Assembly (NCBI GenBank): GCA_934047225.1
Contig: OW203987.1
Location: 3,561,501-3,625,500 of the forward strand
Direction: 5' to 3'
Length of the DNA: 64,000 nucleotides
Source: Ypsolopha sequella
Taxonomy: Eukaryota > Arthropoda > Insecta > Lepidoptera > Ypsolophidae
The position numbers and the translations under genes were made by a program. Below are positions 1 to 12,965 of the stretch, piece after piece. Positions within the stretch are counted from its first letter, which is position 1. The number at the start of each line of letters is the position of its first letter. The notes under the pieces are model-generated. The model searched no databases, was not told the DNA's origin, and was given only the letters and a program-made list of their open reading frames with translations.

Positions 1-170
1 TACCCGAAAGAAATACATATTTTTTCTTATGTAGAATTGCTAGATTCTTCATAACAGGAAGAATAAATTATGGTTTTGCGGAAACTATCCTCTTAAATCG
101 AGGGCAGCATTTACAATGTTTACTTTTATAGCTATATCGAGCTATATTCCGCTCATCATCTAAATGCTTT

Positions 171-640
171 AGGTGTTGATCTCAATGAAACTTTGCACAC
201 TTCTTTATATATGTTTCCCTTCCCCCCCACGCCGCACTTCGACATCATCAAGAGGTGCAAGATGGCGAGATATTAAAAAAGCGCCGAAAATGTGAAATGG
301 TTTTAGGTAAAAACGGTTTTCATGAAACAGTAACTGTTTATTTATAGAAAAGTGTATAAACTCTTTTTTTTATTTCCAGTATAGATACAAATTACACAAC
401 TCGTTAAACTTTGGGTAAAAACGAGGCAATATTCACAATATCCTGACAGCAATTTATTATGATGGTGTTTCAACAAATTTTGCTTTTTGGGGTGTATAGA
501 GACGTAGTAAGATGTCGTTAGAGTTTTAACTTATGAAAAAAAATATGAAGAAAATAAGCTGTTGACGTCACATTCAGTTTTTACCTTTTCTATGAATCTT
601 AAGGAAAATCCAGGCATAAAGGGCCCCTTATCTTAAACTA
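171..640. repeat. Interspersed repeat, copy paired with 46429-46905
   Basis: GATCTCAATGAAACTTTGCAC, then CATCAAGAGGTGCAAGATGG, ACGAGGCAATATTCACAATA and CATTCAGTTTTTACC. All recur in the same order, reverse-complemented, at 46429-46905. Non-coding, about 470 bp, diverged by small indels. Confidence 0.75.
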
Positions 641-2399
641 AAAAAAGGTAAAAAGCACAGAATTCGGCTTGCTTTACTTGTCTCTTCAGAGTCCTAACAA
701 CACGATAAAGTAACAAAACGACAAATAGAAGTACATTTTCATGTCATACTTGAATATCAAAGTGTGCCGAAATACGAAATACGTGTCCAAAAAGAGTAAG
801 ATGTATTTAAAAGTCAAATAAATAAAAAATATTTGGTTGATTATTATCTAATTGATCATAAACGAAAATTGTTAAAAACGCGTTGACATAATGCTCTCGA
901 GACTGCCGCCAGTTTTGAATTCGTCAGTTAGTGTTCGTATACCTTGCCTTTTAGGTATACCCACTAAAAATAGTCGAGCTGTTTGAGATCGGGGCTCCTG
1001 GGAGGCCAGCTAATGGTGCCGGTAACGGTCAATGGTAACTGGTAACGGTCAGCATTTGAACAAGGTAATCGTTGCTAAATAATGTAACAGTTTTATATAC
1101 AAATATTTGTATTATTCGACTTGCAAATTTGCGCCTTTCTTTTTTAGACATCCTGTACCTTTTCTTTTAGTTTTATTTATTTTCGACTTGTAAACATAAT
1201 GAATAGCTCCGTATAGAGAAGAATATATATTAATTCCGAACGAAATATAAAAAAATAACAGCTTTTGTCTACATCTGAAGTTCGCTTGCCCAGGGCAATA
1301 CTTTATATTCTCTGCCCAGGGCATCGGGCAGTGAATCAGATTTTTTGTGGACTCTTGCGCACGCACATGATGCTAGTTGAAGTTGAAGGATAATAGGTAT
1401 TTTTTGCAAGCAGTTTTTGCTAACCGGTGTTGTTTTACTATAGCATAGCACCTTCGATAGATATTGGCCCAGACATTTGGGATTATTATAATAAGGAGGT
1501 CAATAAACGAGAACATGGTTTCATTATAACAAGTCTAATGTCATTTTAAGGTAAACAAACTATGTCAAGAAAGGAACATTAACAGCGGTATCGCAGCCAG
1601 ATTGTAAAAAACCCAACACTTAAATTCAAAATTCACTCAATATAGTTATTCAACAAAACCTTATTACCTATGTATTGTGTATGCTGCCTCCGCAAAGTTT
1701 CCATTGGTTTCAGTAAATTAGAATTTCAAAATTTTTTTACTTCAAAATTGTATGTGTTATTATGTGTTCTGTTTCGATTTATTACATTAAAAGGCGAGTT
1801 TTTCAAAATCCAGCTGATGATTCAACCAAAGCAGTAAATATTAATAAATGTATACACACGTAATAGATGATAAAACGTATGGGATAAGGACAGGAGTCGT
1901 TCATTCTAAGAGAATCGTAGTCAGATGGGCAAAAAATGGGCAAAGTTAAGAAATGAAGACCATTGAACCTGTGAGACCGAAGGTACTTAATTCTGGAAAG
2001 CGTGGCCACATCAAACGGACACGCACCGACAAAGTGCCAGGTTTGAAGACAATTGACAATGCGGTTGCGTGTACGCATCCTGCAAACTTATCGGCTCAAC
2101 TAGATTAAACACATATGGTCCTAACTTGATTGCAATAATGGTCAATTTTCCATGTAACGAGTGAACAGATTCAGTGGGTAAGACCCAGTAGGCAGGTCTA
2201 GCACTGCATAATGATGGGGACATAACCGTTTATCGTGTTTCATATGCGACGGCAGTACCTCTTGGGCTTGATACCATGGCATTATGAGAATGCTTTGCCC
2301 CTTTATCCTGATAGTCCTTTTGCGCAACGTTCTCCTGTTGCTTGATTTGTCACACAACCTTTCGTCACTTTGCGCAAAAAGCGAGAAAACGTGTTCAAT
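641..2399. other. No feature recognised
   Basis: AT-rich. Only small things: GGTAACGGTCAA(T) three times at 1018-1052, and TGCCCAGGG twice at 1287-1323. Minus-strand frames at 1803-2357 have no recognisable domain. Confidence 0.5.
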
Positions 2400-3290
2400 C
2401 TAATATACGAGTAGGGGATGAAAGTTTGGGAATTTCGTTAGTTATGTAGTTAAATTAAAACCATGAAAATTTGTTAAAGCCTTTTGGATAGAAATAAAGA
2501 AAATGATTCAACGTTTCTGAAAAATCATCCCCTAAGAAGGTAAAATAGGGAATGAAAGCTTGTAAGGAAATTTCGTTACTTTGGTCGATAAAACCATAAA
2601 AATTGGTATTTCGCCTTCTTGTTACACATAAAGAATGACGTGTTACAGAAGTTTTGAAAAATCATTCTCTGGAGGGCTAAATAGGGGAAAAAAATTTGAC
2701 TGGGATTTTTTTGATCACGAAAATTGGAACGAAGCCTTTTGGTTAAAAATTAAGAATCACGTGTTTCAGCGTTTTTGAAAAATCATTCCCTAAAGGGAGA
2801 AAATAGGGGATGAAAATTTGTAAAGCAATTTCGTTAGTTCTATAGCTAAAACCGAAAAAATTGGTATTTAGCCTTCTAGCTAGAAATTGAGAATAACGTG
2901 TACCGAGTTTTGGGAAATTCATCCCCTAGAAAGCGAAATAGGGCATGGAAATTAGTATGGGAATTTCGTTAGTTTTGTAGAAAAACCATGAATATTGGTA
3001 ATCAGCCATATGAATAAAAATTAAGTATGGTATTTCTCAGCGTTTTTAGAAAATCTTTCCCTAAGGGGATAACATAAGCTATAAAATTTTGTACGGGAAT
3101 TTCGTAGTTTTGTAGGTAAAACCATGCAAATTAGTATGAAGCATTTTGGTAAGAAATTTAAAGTTTCAGCGTTTTTGCAAGATCATCTCTTAAAATGGTA
3201 ATATATGGGATGAAAGTTTGTTAGGGAATTTCGTTAGTTTTGTAGGTAAAACCATTTAGTATGAAGCATTTTGGTAAGAAATTAAGAAGT
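2400..3290. repeat. Degenerate tandem repeat, ~130-bp units
   Basis: About seven diverged units, each with AAAATCATTCCCTAAAG, GGGGATGAAA(G/A)TTTG, AATTTCGTTAGTTTTGTAG and an AAAACCATGAAAATTGGT-type stretch. Spacing is roughly 130-135 bases (GGGATGAAA-type starts near 2415, 2550, 2680, 2815, 2940, 3070 and 3205). Old and non-coding. Confidence 0.8.
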
Positions 3291-3715
3291 GGATGGCCGT
3301 AGATTCTTTACTACGAAATGGAAATAGCGATAAAAAAATTAGAAACGCGGCTCGGCCTTAGGCCTCGCCAATAACACTTTAGCAGAGGATTAATTCATAA
3401 AACAACAAAACAGAAACTTTACTACGGAAATTCACAGAATAAAAGAGAATTTCGTTCGTAAATGTAGATTCTTTACTACGTGATCGAATCAGTTATAAAA
3501 AATAATCCCGGATAGAAATGCGGCACGGCCTTCGGCCTCCTCAAAGACAGTTTACCTGGAGATCAAATAAGAAATCAACAAAAAAAAATATCGAAACCAG
3601 AGCCAGGTCAAATACGTACTATAAAATTAATGGTCTTGAAAAAATTGGCAGATTCGATAGATACACAAAAAAGAAATCAACGCGGGCGAAGGCGCGGGCA
3701 AACGCTAGTACAGTA
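3290..3715 (+). repeat. Helitron-like 3' end and internal duplication
   Basis: GTAGATTCTTTACTACG occurs at 3300 and 3465, each followed by a GCGGC(T/A)CGGCCTTxGGCCTC hairpin-like motif. The stretch ends GCGGGCGAAGGCGCGGGCAA, ACGCTAGT at 3712, a GC-rich CTAGT end of the Helitron type. The 5' end was not identified. Confidence 0.45.
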
Positions 3716-4310
3716 TAAATTACTCCAAGAGGCTCTGTCAAAATCGGCCTATGGAGCAGATAAAACTACAAGAGCATCTATTTTTAATTGAATAATGAGG
3801 TAATAGCCGTTTAAAGTCATTAACCGGTAAATGGGTTGACGTTTTTAACAGATGGTTCACAGAAACCGACGAGGTGAACGAAGCCGACCACTTCGAACAA
3901 TATGTCATCTGGTCCAGCAGAAATAAACTACGACAATGAAGCAGCAAAAACCATTTTATATTTAGACTCTTTCATTATTTCAAAACAGTGAAGAAACTGC
4001 GTTTAGTGGTTTTAGTCGGTCAACTAAAACGGATTTAAGGTACATTCTTTACGACATGCCACTTGAAACGACGACAAGACATGCAATTGAACCTAAAGTA
4101 CAAACCGCAATTAAAATAAATATTACAAATGGACCCTAAAACATATATTCGCACATTTAGTTAGCTCATACTTTATAGCAAAAAGACAGATGTAACCTTG
4201 TAACGGATTTTAATAGTACATGATATTATTATTGAGATAACAGCCACACTTTACGATATACAAAAGAGCATATACAATAAATACGTTATGGAAGAGAAAA
4301 CTTAGTTTTC

Positions 4311-4735
4311 TAAGTTAGAGTTAGACTAATCGAATGGGCGGAGGTAGGCATGTATAGTATTTTATTCTGTGCTATTAGTATGTAGTATATAGGATGTGAT
4401 TTGGTCGGCCGCCTGGATTCGTGCTGGGCGCTCGGTTGGTGATCTTTGAACCTTGTTCCTGGTCCCTGGCCGGGTCTCCGGTGTGGGTTCGGGCGGTTGA
4501 TTGGATTTCGCCTTATATAATATATATAATATATATAATATATGTATATTTTACCTATCATTTTAATCGTATATATATTGCTACATAAATTAAATAAACC
4601 TTTAATCTAGTTCATGTGCATTTATTATTTTATTACATATCTTTTTATTCGATTAAATTTGACGTGTAAAAAGTGTATTATATATACCTACTTTGCAAAA
4701 TAAACTATTTGAATTTGAATTGACTTTAGAGTTAG
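4311..4735 (+). repeat. Interspersed repeat, uninterrupted copy
   Basis: Opposite-orientation copy of the repeat at 49865-52060. It contains TTGGTCGGCCGCCTGGATTC unbroken, which is the empty Transib site. It ends in AATAAACTATTTGAATTTGA near 4735, a 3' tail shared with copies at 7787, 28818 and 49865. It looks like a non-LTR or SINE-type element with a short tandem tail. No coding capacity is evident. Confidence 0.75.
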
Positions 4736-5336
4736 AGTTAGCTGAAGAACCCTTATTAGATAAAACTTTACAAAAGAAAGGTCTTTATAAAGTTTTTTAT
4801 CTGTCTATTGATAAGAAAGAGTCGCTAAACGATGATTGAATACAGGAATGTTCCGTCGGTTCCCCTATCAAAACCGACCCTCATTAGTAACCAACGAAGG
4901 GGTACCCCTCTTAGATCATCAGAGCAATGGCCCGATTGCCATCCTACGCAATAATGAATGACGACAAAGGATCATACTAAACCGGCGCAACGACAGGCCA
5001 GCACGTGGGCATTAGGAAACCACTTCCACGATGAATGGTGACGTTCCACTACAGTGAACATTTACTTGGATTGCGTTAAAAAACGCTGAGAAAAAGAAAC
5101 TTTTACCGTATTTCGACTTGGAAAGCGATTGGTCAGAGCCCTGTCATTTTCAAGGCAATTTAACTAAGTTTTTCTTCATTTTGTGTAGTAAATTAAAGAA
5201 AGTTGTTCGTTTTAAGCATGGGAAGCAATATAGAACCAGCTTCTTTGAAATAAGGTTCTAGAAAATGTAAACTGAACACGTTTCTTATTATGATTAGCTT
5301 AAAACTGCTATAAATAAATTACCTGCACAAGTGTTG

Positions 5337-5924
5337 AGTAAAAACTGTCAACCACACAACAAGTAGAACAGTACAAACTGTCAACCCTCACAACAAGTAG
5401 AACAGTACAAACTGTCAACCCACACAACAAGTAGAACAGTACAAACTGTCAACCCTCACAACGAGTAGAACAGTACAAACTGTCAACCCACACAACAAGT
5501 AGAACAGTACAAACTGTCAACCCACACAACAAGTAGAACAGTACAAACTGTCAACCCACACAACAAGTAGAACAGTACAAACTGTCAACCCTCACAACGA
5601 GTAGAACAGTACAAACTGTCAACCCACACAACAAGTAGAACAGTACAAACTGTCAACCCACACAACAAGTAGAACAGTACAAACTGTCAACCCACACAAC
5701 AAGTAGAACAGTACAAACTGTCAACCCACACAACAAGTAGCACAGTACAAACTGTCAACCCACACAACAATTAGAACAGTACAAACTGTCAACCCACACA
5801 ACAAGTAGAACAGTACAAACTGTCAACCCACACAACAAGTAGCACAGTACAAACTGTCAACCCACACAACAATTAGAACAGTACAAACTGTCAACCCACA
5901 CAACAAGTAGAACAGTACAAACTA
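5337..5924. repeat. 34-bp minisatellite, 17 units
   Basis: GTACAAACTG recurs every 34 bases from 5371 to 5915. The unit also holds TCAACCCACACAACAAGTAG. Variants (CTCACAAC, GTAGCACA, CAATTAGA) recur; the GTAGCACA/CAATTAGA pair repeats at 102 bp, i.e. three units, showing local higher-order duplication. Confidence 0.97.
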
Positions 5925-7336
5925 CAATCGATTGCACCTCGTATGTCACCTGCTGGGGCAATAACTCATATATCCGCCAGATGGCAGGAAAGGAAGTGCC
6001 ATACAGGTACTCGGATATAGGCACCACGTATTTGGAACCGATCCATATAAATGGTTTGTTTTATTTGGCATCAAAGAATTTTTCTTTAACAAAATAGGTA
6101 TTTAGGACCTATAAAATGAAAACCACATAAAATTATTCTATCGAAAAGCTGACTAGTAAAAATCAACTGAGCAAAAATTCCATCGACCAGAGCGCCACCG
6201 TTCTGCCCATTTCAAGCCCCCCTTTGCTTTCCCAGATCAATATTAAACTGGAAAAACCACACATGTTTCTGCGAACACATCCATCACGGTACCTGATTGT
6301 TTCTTATATAGATTGTATCTAAAGCATGGGTCTATAGCTCACAAAAAACTTGTACAAGATGATTTGATTTTAATCTATAATTCAGATAGACGTTACAGCT
6401 TTTGCGTCTACTGTGAGAGCTTTGATCATACGAAGGCAAGAATTGTATGAAGCAACTTATCCAAAAACAACATTTGTGCTTTTATTGGAAATTATCTTTA
6501 TAATATAAACGATTAACCTGACTGACTGATCTTTCAACGCCTGGACCAGAGCTGGGCCAACTGCGGGCCACGGGCCATCTCCGGCCCGCAATCATCGACC
6601 CAGAAGTAGATAATTATATTACTAAAAACACATTTAACAGACATAAAATTAAGACTGTTAAATTATTTCTGTATATCGCCTTTGTGCGCCTTTAAGAAGC
6701 AATATCCTTAGAAGCATACTTTCTCATCTTCGTGATGAACAAAATCTGTACCCAAGTTCGAAGAACAACGGCTTAGAGTCGTAATAGACAGCCTCCGAGT
6801 ACTTTCTAAACCGGAAAGGTAACTCCTCAGACGAGACCAGCTCTCAGACGTCCGCAAAAACACCATCACAGCAGACTTTATCGCAAGACCACAGATCCAT
6901 TCCTGCTACAGTTGGAAAGAAACCAGTTGCTAGTAAAGGGCAGGAAGCAATAGACAGGGTTCAAGTTACGTAACATGGTATCTAACAACAAACGGGTACT
7001 GGACACTGACCGGGCACAAAAAGCCATGGCATTCGATGTCACGGCTATGAGAGCGATTAAAACTATAGTCACGCTCACGATTCGCTACAAACCCGTGAAA
7101 GGAAAATATGAAACGTAACATTATGAAATACTTGTGAAAGCTTAAAAATAGGGAGATAGGCGGTGATGGATGACGGAGATAAAAGATTGGTGTCAGTTAT
7201 CGGTCCAGCTGGTGAAGTCGACACAAGATAAACGGACCATTCAAGGGTAAAGACAGTTTGGGCACCCCTTTCCATTTTGCATCAATCAGAACTAAACTCT
7301 TATGACGTTTCTTAAATATCTGAGCAGTGTATATTA
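5925..7336. other. No gene recognised
   Basis: Unique-looking sequence. CGGGCCATCTCCGGCCCGC at 6565-6590 is a GC-rich inverted pair. Minus-strand frames at 6878-7275 lack domains. Probably intronic or 3' flanking to Inx1. Confidence 0.4.
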
Positions 7337-7606
7337 TATACAAGGTGACTTTTTGATCATCGTCCAAATTCATACTGGAGGCTTGATAAGTGATTAGTAT
7401 CTTGGATCAGTAACAATTTTTGTTAAATTCGTAAAATGAAATTTCGGCTTCCCATAGAAATTCAGTTCCAGTCCCGAGTGAATCACTATGGGGAGTCGAA
7501 ATTTCATTTTACGAACTTCACCAAAATTGTTATTGATCCATGATACTGATCACTTACCAAGTCACCAGCATGAATTTGGACGATGATCAAAAAGTCACCT
7601 TGTATA
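7337..7606. mobile_element. Foldback (MITE-like) element, 270 bp
   Basis: Ends TATACAAGGTGACTTTTTGA and its complement. The two halves are complementary over most of the length (left ATCATCGTCCAAATTCATAC, right ATGAATTTGGACGATGAT). The transcript would form one long hairpin. TA at both ends suggests TA insertion. Confidence 0.85.
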
Positions 7607-7786
7607 ACCGATAAACACGCATTCACGAAAAAGCGAGTTATTATTAAATAACTCTTGAAATTGAAAATATTTTATTTTATATCTCTTTAAAAATGTGCTA
7701 ACATACAAATACAAATTATACAAAAGTGAAAAGACAAAAAGGTCGGCATATAGCTAGCTGACACGCATGCAGACGGCCGCCGATTT

Positions 7787-7980
7787 CAAAATTCAAAATT
7801 CAAATTCAAAAAGTTTATTTTGCAAAGTAGGTATATATAATACACGTTTCACAAATCAAATTTCAGAGATGAAACACGTATTAAACCAAAATAACTATCA
7901 AACAAATCAAACAAAATAAATGAGAAACGGAAATAACTACAAAAATTAAAAATAAAATAGAAAATACAAATTTTTAGAGG
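7787..7980 (-). repeat. Tail-end fragment of the same repeat family
   Basis: ATTCAAATTCAAAAAGTTTA tail followed by TTTTGCAAAGTAGGTATATA, matching the 3' tails at 4700, 28830 and 49890. The remainder is AT-rich and diverged. Confidence 0.6.
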
Positions 7981-8411
7981 GAACACCAGAAACAAACACC
8001 ATATCGCTTTTTGAGGCCTTTGTTTATATATTATTTACTTGATTATTGGATTAGCAGTTTGCACCATATAGTATCTACAAATAGAAACTCGGTCAAAGCT
8101 AACTTCTTAATATTTTTTCCATCGAGGCAATTTTATTCTTTTACGTTTTGGACCATTTTGAGTTCTTAGAATTATAATGACATATCTATACATTTCTTTT
8201 TACCATTTTTGACTAAATTTTATAGTCTAAAATTCAAGATTAGAATTGTAATTTATGTTTATACTTATTATTATTTACTTATTAATTTATACATATATAT
8301 AATTTATCTTTAAAATTTATCTATATAACGTGGTGTACGAAAGACTTATTTTGATTATACTTGGTCGTTACTACAATCTACTAGCTAGACCATCAGAAAA
8401 TGTAATTTATG

Positions 8412-8570
8412 AACGTTTTCACTAACCTTGGAGACACTTAAATCAGGTGCTTTAATAGGACAAAAACAGGTTTCAGCAACTCTTATGTCGTGATTATCGG
8501 AACCTAAACAAATACCTAAGTAAAGCACCTGTACTACCTAAGTAGGCGTCATTAGTGAAAACGGGTTTAA
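8412..8570. mobile_element. Short-armed foldback element
   Basis: CGTTTTCACTAAC at the left and its complement at the right (CATTAGTGAAAACG), with inner AGGTGCTTTA / TAAAGCACCT. Arms have mismatches; assignment moderate. Confidence 0.5.
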
Positions 8571-8897
8571 GGGGGCTTATCCCTATTTTGGCTCTCTAAT
8601 CCATTTTAAACAATGAAATTGTGATATTTTATTTTAGAGAAACAAAAAAAACATTTTAGATACATCCCTTCAGCAGATTTATAGCGGTTCAAAACGCGAT
8701 ACGTTATACTTTGCTCGATCAAAAAAAAAACCGAAACTTGGTAAATTTTTCATGTTTTTTTTTTCGTTTTATATAAAATTTACATTACGAAATTGTATGA
8801 AAATTACAGAACAAAAAAGGTAATTTTGTAAGGACTTTTGCGACTACTTTTTTGATTAATTTATACTGTAAGGTGATAGAACTTGATAGAACTTGAT

Positions 8898-8970
8898 TCT
8901 AACACTAATAAAAGTCTTCTTGTACGAGTTGTTAGTGGAACTCGTACAAGATTTTATTAGTGTTACTTTT
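8898..8970. repeat. Hairpin-forming inverted repeat
   Basis: AACACTAATAAAA..TCTTGTACGAGTT on the left and its complement AACTCGTACAAGATTTTATT on the right, separated by about 8 bases. A compact stem of about 30 bp. Confidence 0.7.
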
Positions 8971-9155
8971 TTGAAACTTACACCGTAGCAACGTTGTAAA
9001 GCGTGAAGCGCGCGACGTTTCGGTTGTACAACAGACACGACTCAATTAGTAATACTTTATATTCTCTGACTCAGTAGAGTCCAGTTCTACTTGATGCAAA
9101 ATGAGGTGCTCAATGTCAGGGAAAAGGGACCCTTAAGTTTAGAAATCTAAACAGT

Positions 9156-9315
9156 GGTATCGATTCGGCATAACACGTCTTAACTTATTTGACAGGACTA
9201 ACCTTATTTTAAGCGTCCTGTCTTTTTCTTTCTTTATCGAAAAGACAAGGACAGAACGCGTAAATTAAGTTTAGTCCTGTCAAATAAGTTAAGATGTGCT
9301 TCACCGAATCGGTAC
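9156..9315. mobile_element. Foldback element, TCGATTCGG family, copy 1
   Basis: Ends GGTATCGATTCGGCATAACA and a complementary CTTCACCGAATCGGTACTA. Inner arms are TTAACTTATTTGACAGGACT and its complement. Nearly identical to 40999-41156. Confidence 0.85.
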
Positions 9316-9802
9316 TAATATTGAATAACTATTATTACGTTTAAACCGCTAAAAAATCAAGCACCTATTTTTATATTCACAACTGGCCATGCACAAAATA
9401 CTTGAGACATTTTAGCAATAAGATAATAACGACAATTAAGGCTTTATCATTCTTATTGCATGTAGCAGATAACCCTTTATGACCCATCACTCTTGCGTGT
9501 CTCCAGAGTGCAAGTTATATCACTTACTATTTTACATCTACGTGACTTTTATACACTTCCCTTCACAATTTATTTTGCCGAAGACTATAACTATGAATAT
9601 AAATTCAAGACACATACTTTTGTGAGAGGGACTGTTTCTGACTTTATGTGTTATTCTTATTTATTTTAGTTGATTATACCGTTTTGTGTTTGAGTTACTA
9701 TTTTTAATTATTGTTACTAGTTTGTCCGTTTTAATTAAAGTAAATAAATCAATATTTATAAGTTTAATATATTTTATAAATTCCATATAATTTAACATAC
9801 CG

Positions 9803-10172
9803 TGTAATGATGACCTGCTCAGAAAATGAAACCACGTATAGGGGATGTTATGAGGGTTCTTTGTACAAAATTTCATTTCGACATTCCTATTAATACATCT
9901 ACAAGTTAATAATTAATTTAGATTCGCTCACAAGTGCAACGTACTAACCACGTTTTTTTAACAGGCTTAAAAAATGCGATGTTGCCGCTTCGTGCAGGTT
10001 ACTGACATGTAGTAATACTGGAAGGGAAGGTGCACACTTGGAACACGATTTATTTTGTTCGAGAAAACAAATTTCTGTAAACAGAAATATTTTCTCGAAA
10101 TTGTTTTTTTTATGGCTTTGTAGAGGTATTCCCTACATGTGGTTTCATTTTCTGAGCAGGTCATCATTACAC
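9803..10172. mobile_element. Foldback element
   Basis: CGTGTAATGATGACCTGCTC on the left and its complement GAGCAGGTCATCATTACAC on the right, extended by AGAAAATGAAACCAC. A second small inverted repeat (TTCGAGAAAACAAATTTCTG and its complement) sits at 10057-10100. Confidence 0.75.
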
Positions 10173-10411
10173 CCAGTAAGTATATCAGCTAGAAATGGAT
10201 CTACTAAAATGGCCAATAGATAAATATGTATATTATGCGTATATACAATAGGCTACTCATATTTCATACATCATCAATGGTGTAAGCGGTTACCAATTTA
10301 ACATTAAACTTGTGTAATGCAATACAATACGGTTACAATTTAGCCCACATTTAGGAAGCCGAAACATCTTAGTCGGTAGTCCAGGGTTCATGTCCCTGTT
10401 CAGGCGCCACA

Positions 10412-10647
10412 TGTACAGGCAACTGTCCAAAGATTATTGTTTTGTTATACTTTAGCGTGAGCATTTTATAGTTTGCTTATTTTGCAAACAATCATCGTAC
10501 CATCAGTCGGGCTTCACACCAGCATTCGTCAGGTAGCCGCAGCATTCAGCTAGCCTCATGTACAGGCAACTGTCTAAAATAAGTAAACTATAAAATGCTT
10601 ACGCTAAAGTATTACAAAATAATAATCTTTGGACAGTTGCCTGTACA
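10412..10647. mobile_element. TGTACAGGCAACTG foldback element
   Basis: TGTACAGGCAACTGTCCAAA at the left and its complement TTTGGACAGTTGCCTGTACA at the right. The inner arms TTTAGCGTGAGCATTTTATA are also complementary. Half of a further copy lies at 29229-29307. Confidence 0.8.
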
Positions 10648-10726
10648 CACGCGCACCCAACACTATACACATTCGCCACACTAAATATTGTTGCACAACC
10701 CTACGATATAGTTATAATTATCTATT

Positions 10727-11117
10727 AGTAAATAGTTATAAATAAAAGAAGACTTTTTGAATAAATAGATATAAAAGAAGACTTGTTGAATAAATAGTTA
10801 TAAAAGAAGACTTGCTGAATAAATAGTTATAAAAGAAGACTTGCTGAATAAATAGTTATAAATAAAAGAAGACTTGTTGAATAAATAGTTATAAAAGAAG
10901 ACTTGTTGAATAAATAGTTATAAAAGAAGACTTGTTGAATAAATAGTTATAAAAGAAGACTTGTTGAATAAATAGTTATAAAAGAAGACTTGCTGAATAA
11001 ATAGTTATAAAAGAAGACTTGCTGAATAAATAGTTATAAAAGAAGATTTGTTTAATAAATAGGTATAAAAGAAAACTTGTTAAATATATAGTTATAAAAG
11101 AAGACTTGTTGAATAAA
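10727..11117. repeat. 29-bp minisatellite, about 13 units
   Basis: Unit TTATAAAAGAAGACTTGTTG plus AATAAATAG. Two units carry an ATAA insertion (33 bp), and TTG/CTG variants occur in blocks. It decays at the right end (11040-11117). Confidence 0.95.
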
Positions 11118-11877
11118 GTCACTCTACTACTAACTATCCTTCATGTAAACTTGGCTACCAGGTTAACAAAATTTAAATACGAAAAAGTCATCTCAGATGT
11201 GTATGTTATCAATGCGTTCAGTACGATCTCCTGAATATAAGAGATGACCGGCGCAAAAACTTAAGGGATAGAAACTCTGACGTCATAAAGATTTAAAACG
11301 AATTTTTATTTAAGGCCCTACGCATCGAACACAATAATCGTATTAAGTAATTTTGAACCCAATGATATTCTCAGAAAGTCTACATTAGAACGCTCGCTTC
11401 GTGCGCTGCGAGCACGCATAATCAGTGAATTTGCGAGGTTTTTCTGGAATTTCTGAAAAAGTATTGAGAAATAAATAAAAATGGGTCTATAAGTGTCTTT
11501 AGTTATCTGTAAAGAAAATTCAGGAAAAGTTTTAATTCTCTCCGTTTCACACCTTTGCTATAAACACATTTATTCGCAATTTGACGAGCTTACTTTGTGA
11601 TTTTTTTCTATCGAGTGAAGTTAACTCAATTACGTTTTTAGATTTAGATTGTGTTTAGAGCATATCCTCTATTGTAACATATATTTGGAATGGCAGGGCC
11701 TTAAATTGTGAATACAAAATTTACTGGAACGTATTGTTCCGTATTGTAACTTCTGAGAATAATATATTTTTTATCACATTATAATGTTCAATGTAGTATT
11801 TGTTCAATACTAATGTATGTTTGTGTTTATATTGTTAGCGTAACGTTTTGTTAAAATGATAAACTGAAGATGTTTAG

Positions 11878-11994
11878 GTACAGTGGAGACCACATCAAGC
11901 TATACACTTGCAGTACGACATTAGCCCCTACAGAGAAGAATATAAGGTAGGTACAAAGTCCAATGTGTCTTACTTGATGCGGTCTCCACTGTAC
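11878..11994. mobile_element. GTACAGTGGAGACC MITE, copy 1
   Basis: 117 bp with ends GTACAGTGGAGACCACATCA and its complement ending in GGTCTCCACTGTAC. The interior CAAAGTCCAATGTGTC is shared with two other copies. Confidence 0.88.
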
Positions 11995-12077
11995 AAAAAT
12001 AACGATGGTACAATAAGTAACATCATTATAAATGATTTATTTATTGTATTACATAAGATGAGTTTGCCTATTACAGC

Positions 12078-12598
12078 TAGGGTTGCCAGATGGCCCAGAT
12101 AAAAAAACCGAACATTTTTTATCAAAGGGTATGATTTTTTTATGGTACAATTTGTAGAATATTACCGGAAATTACTGAAGTTTAACATTAAACATTAGTA
12201 AACATTAAAACTTATATTTATTATTGCTAATAGGTAAGAAAAAATATCTGTTTTATCATATTTGGCACTAGATCCTACTGCTTTTAATAAACGTTTATTG
12301 CCTGAAATTATTTCTTTAAATTCAATGCAACTGAAAACACATAATTCGCTTTTTTTCGGTATTCACACCTAGTCAATCAGTCTTTCGTAATTACACATCA
12401 CGATAAAAACTCTTTCTACGAAGGCATATGAGACGGGAACACTGCACACATATTGTACCATCTCGTGAGTGAGGTATATATATCGCGTATTTTCAAAAAC
12501 CCGGTTTTCTATTGTCCGGTTTTCCAAAAATTTCTAGACCGGACAGCCGTTCAAAAAACCGTACTGTCCGGTCCAAAACCGGACATCTGGCAACCCTA
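12078..12598. mobile_element. GGGTTGCCAGATG inverted-terminal-repeat element
   Basis: AGGGTTGCCAGATGGCC at the left and CCGGACATCTGGCAACCCT at the right, with internal CCGGTTTT/GTCCGG repeats at 12500-12585. About 520 bp, no transposase. Confidence 0.75.
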
Positions 12599-12892
12599 AT
12601 TACAACCAAATTGATACAAAAACTATGCTCATCGACTCTTTTTGCGACTAACAAAAAAGTGTACTTTTTAGCTTCTCATACTGATTGGCTTGAATATATG
12701 GATACTATAGGTATACAATATTTTCTATATTTCTTGTGATGAGTTTTCTTGACTTAGCAGTATAAAATAGGATGTCTCTAAAATCAAATTCATCTAGAAT
12801 GTATGTACTTATAAATATTATTAGAGTGCAATACAAACTAGAAAATATCAATCAGAAACAAACCCATAGACAAGAATATGAAAAAATTCCCC

Positions 12893-12965
12893 GGGCCTCT
12901 TGTTATCAAGACAAGCGCGCTACCAATTGCGCCACCGAGGTTCCTACCCGGACCGGTGAAATAAT
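12893..12965 (-). repeat. tRNA-derived (SINE-head-like) sequence
   Basis: Read on the minus strand: ACCTCGGTGGCGCAATTGG, TAGCGCGCTTGTCTTGATAA, CAAGAGGCCC. The GGTGGCGCAATTGGTAGCGC part is a good tRNA A-box, but no clear B-box follows. A decayed tRNA or SINE head rather than a working tRNA. Confidence 0.5.

Noticed and set aside
1803..2357. Cluster of minus-strand frames (70-91 codons)
   Set aside because: No recognised domain, no innexin similarity and several stops between them; no repeat partner in the window.
5337..5924. Regularly spaced repeats that could suggest a CRISPR array
   Set aside because: The 34-bp units are directly adjacent with no unique spacers, no cas genes, and the genome is animal. 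The same holds for the other arrays.
8856..9038. 60-codon minus-strand frame
   Set aside because: It runs through the inverted repeat at 8898-8970 and has no protein features.
10360..10412. tRNA-like motif TTAGTCGGTAGTCCAGGGTT
   Set aside because: The A- and B-box-like parts are only a few bases apart with no anticodon arm between, so it is at most a decayed SINE piece.
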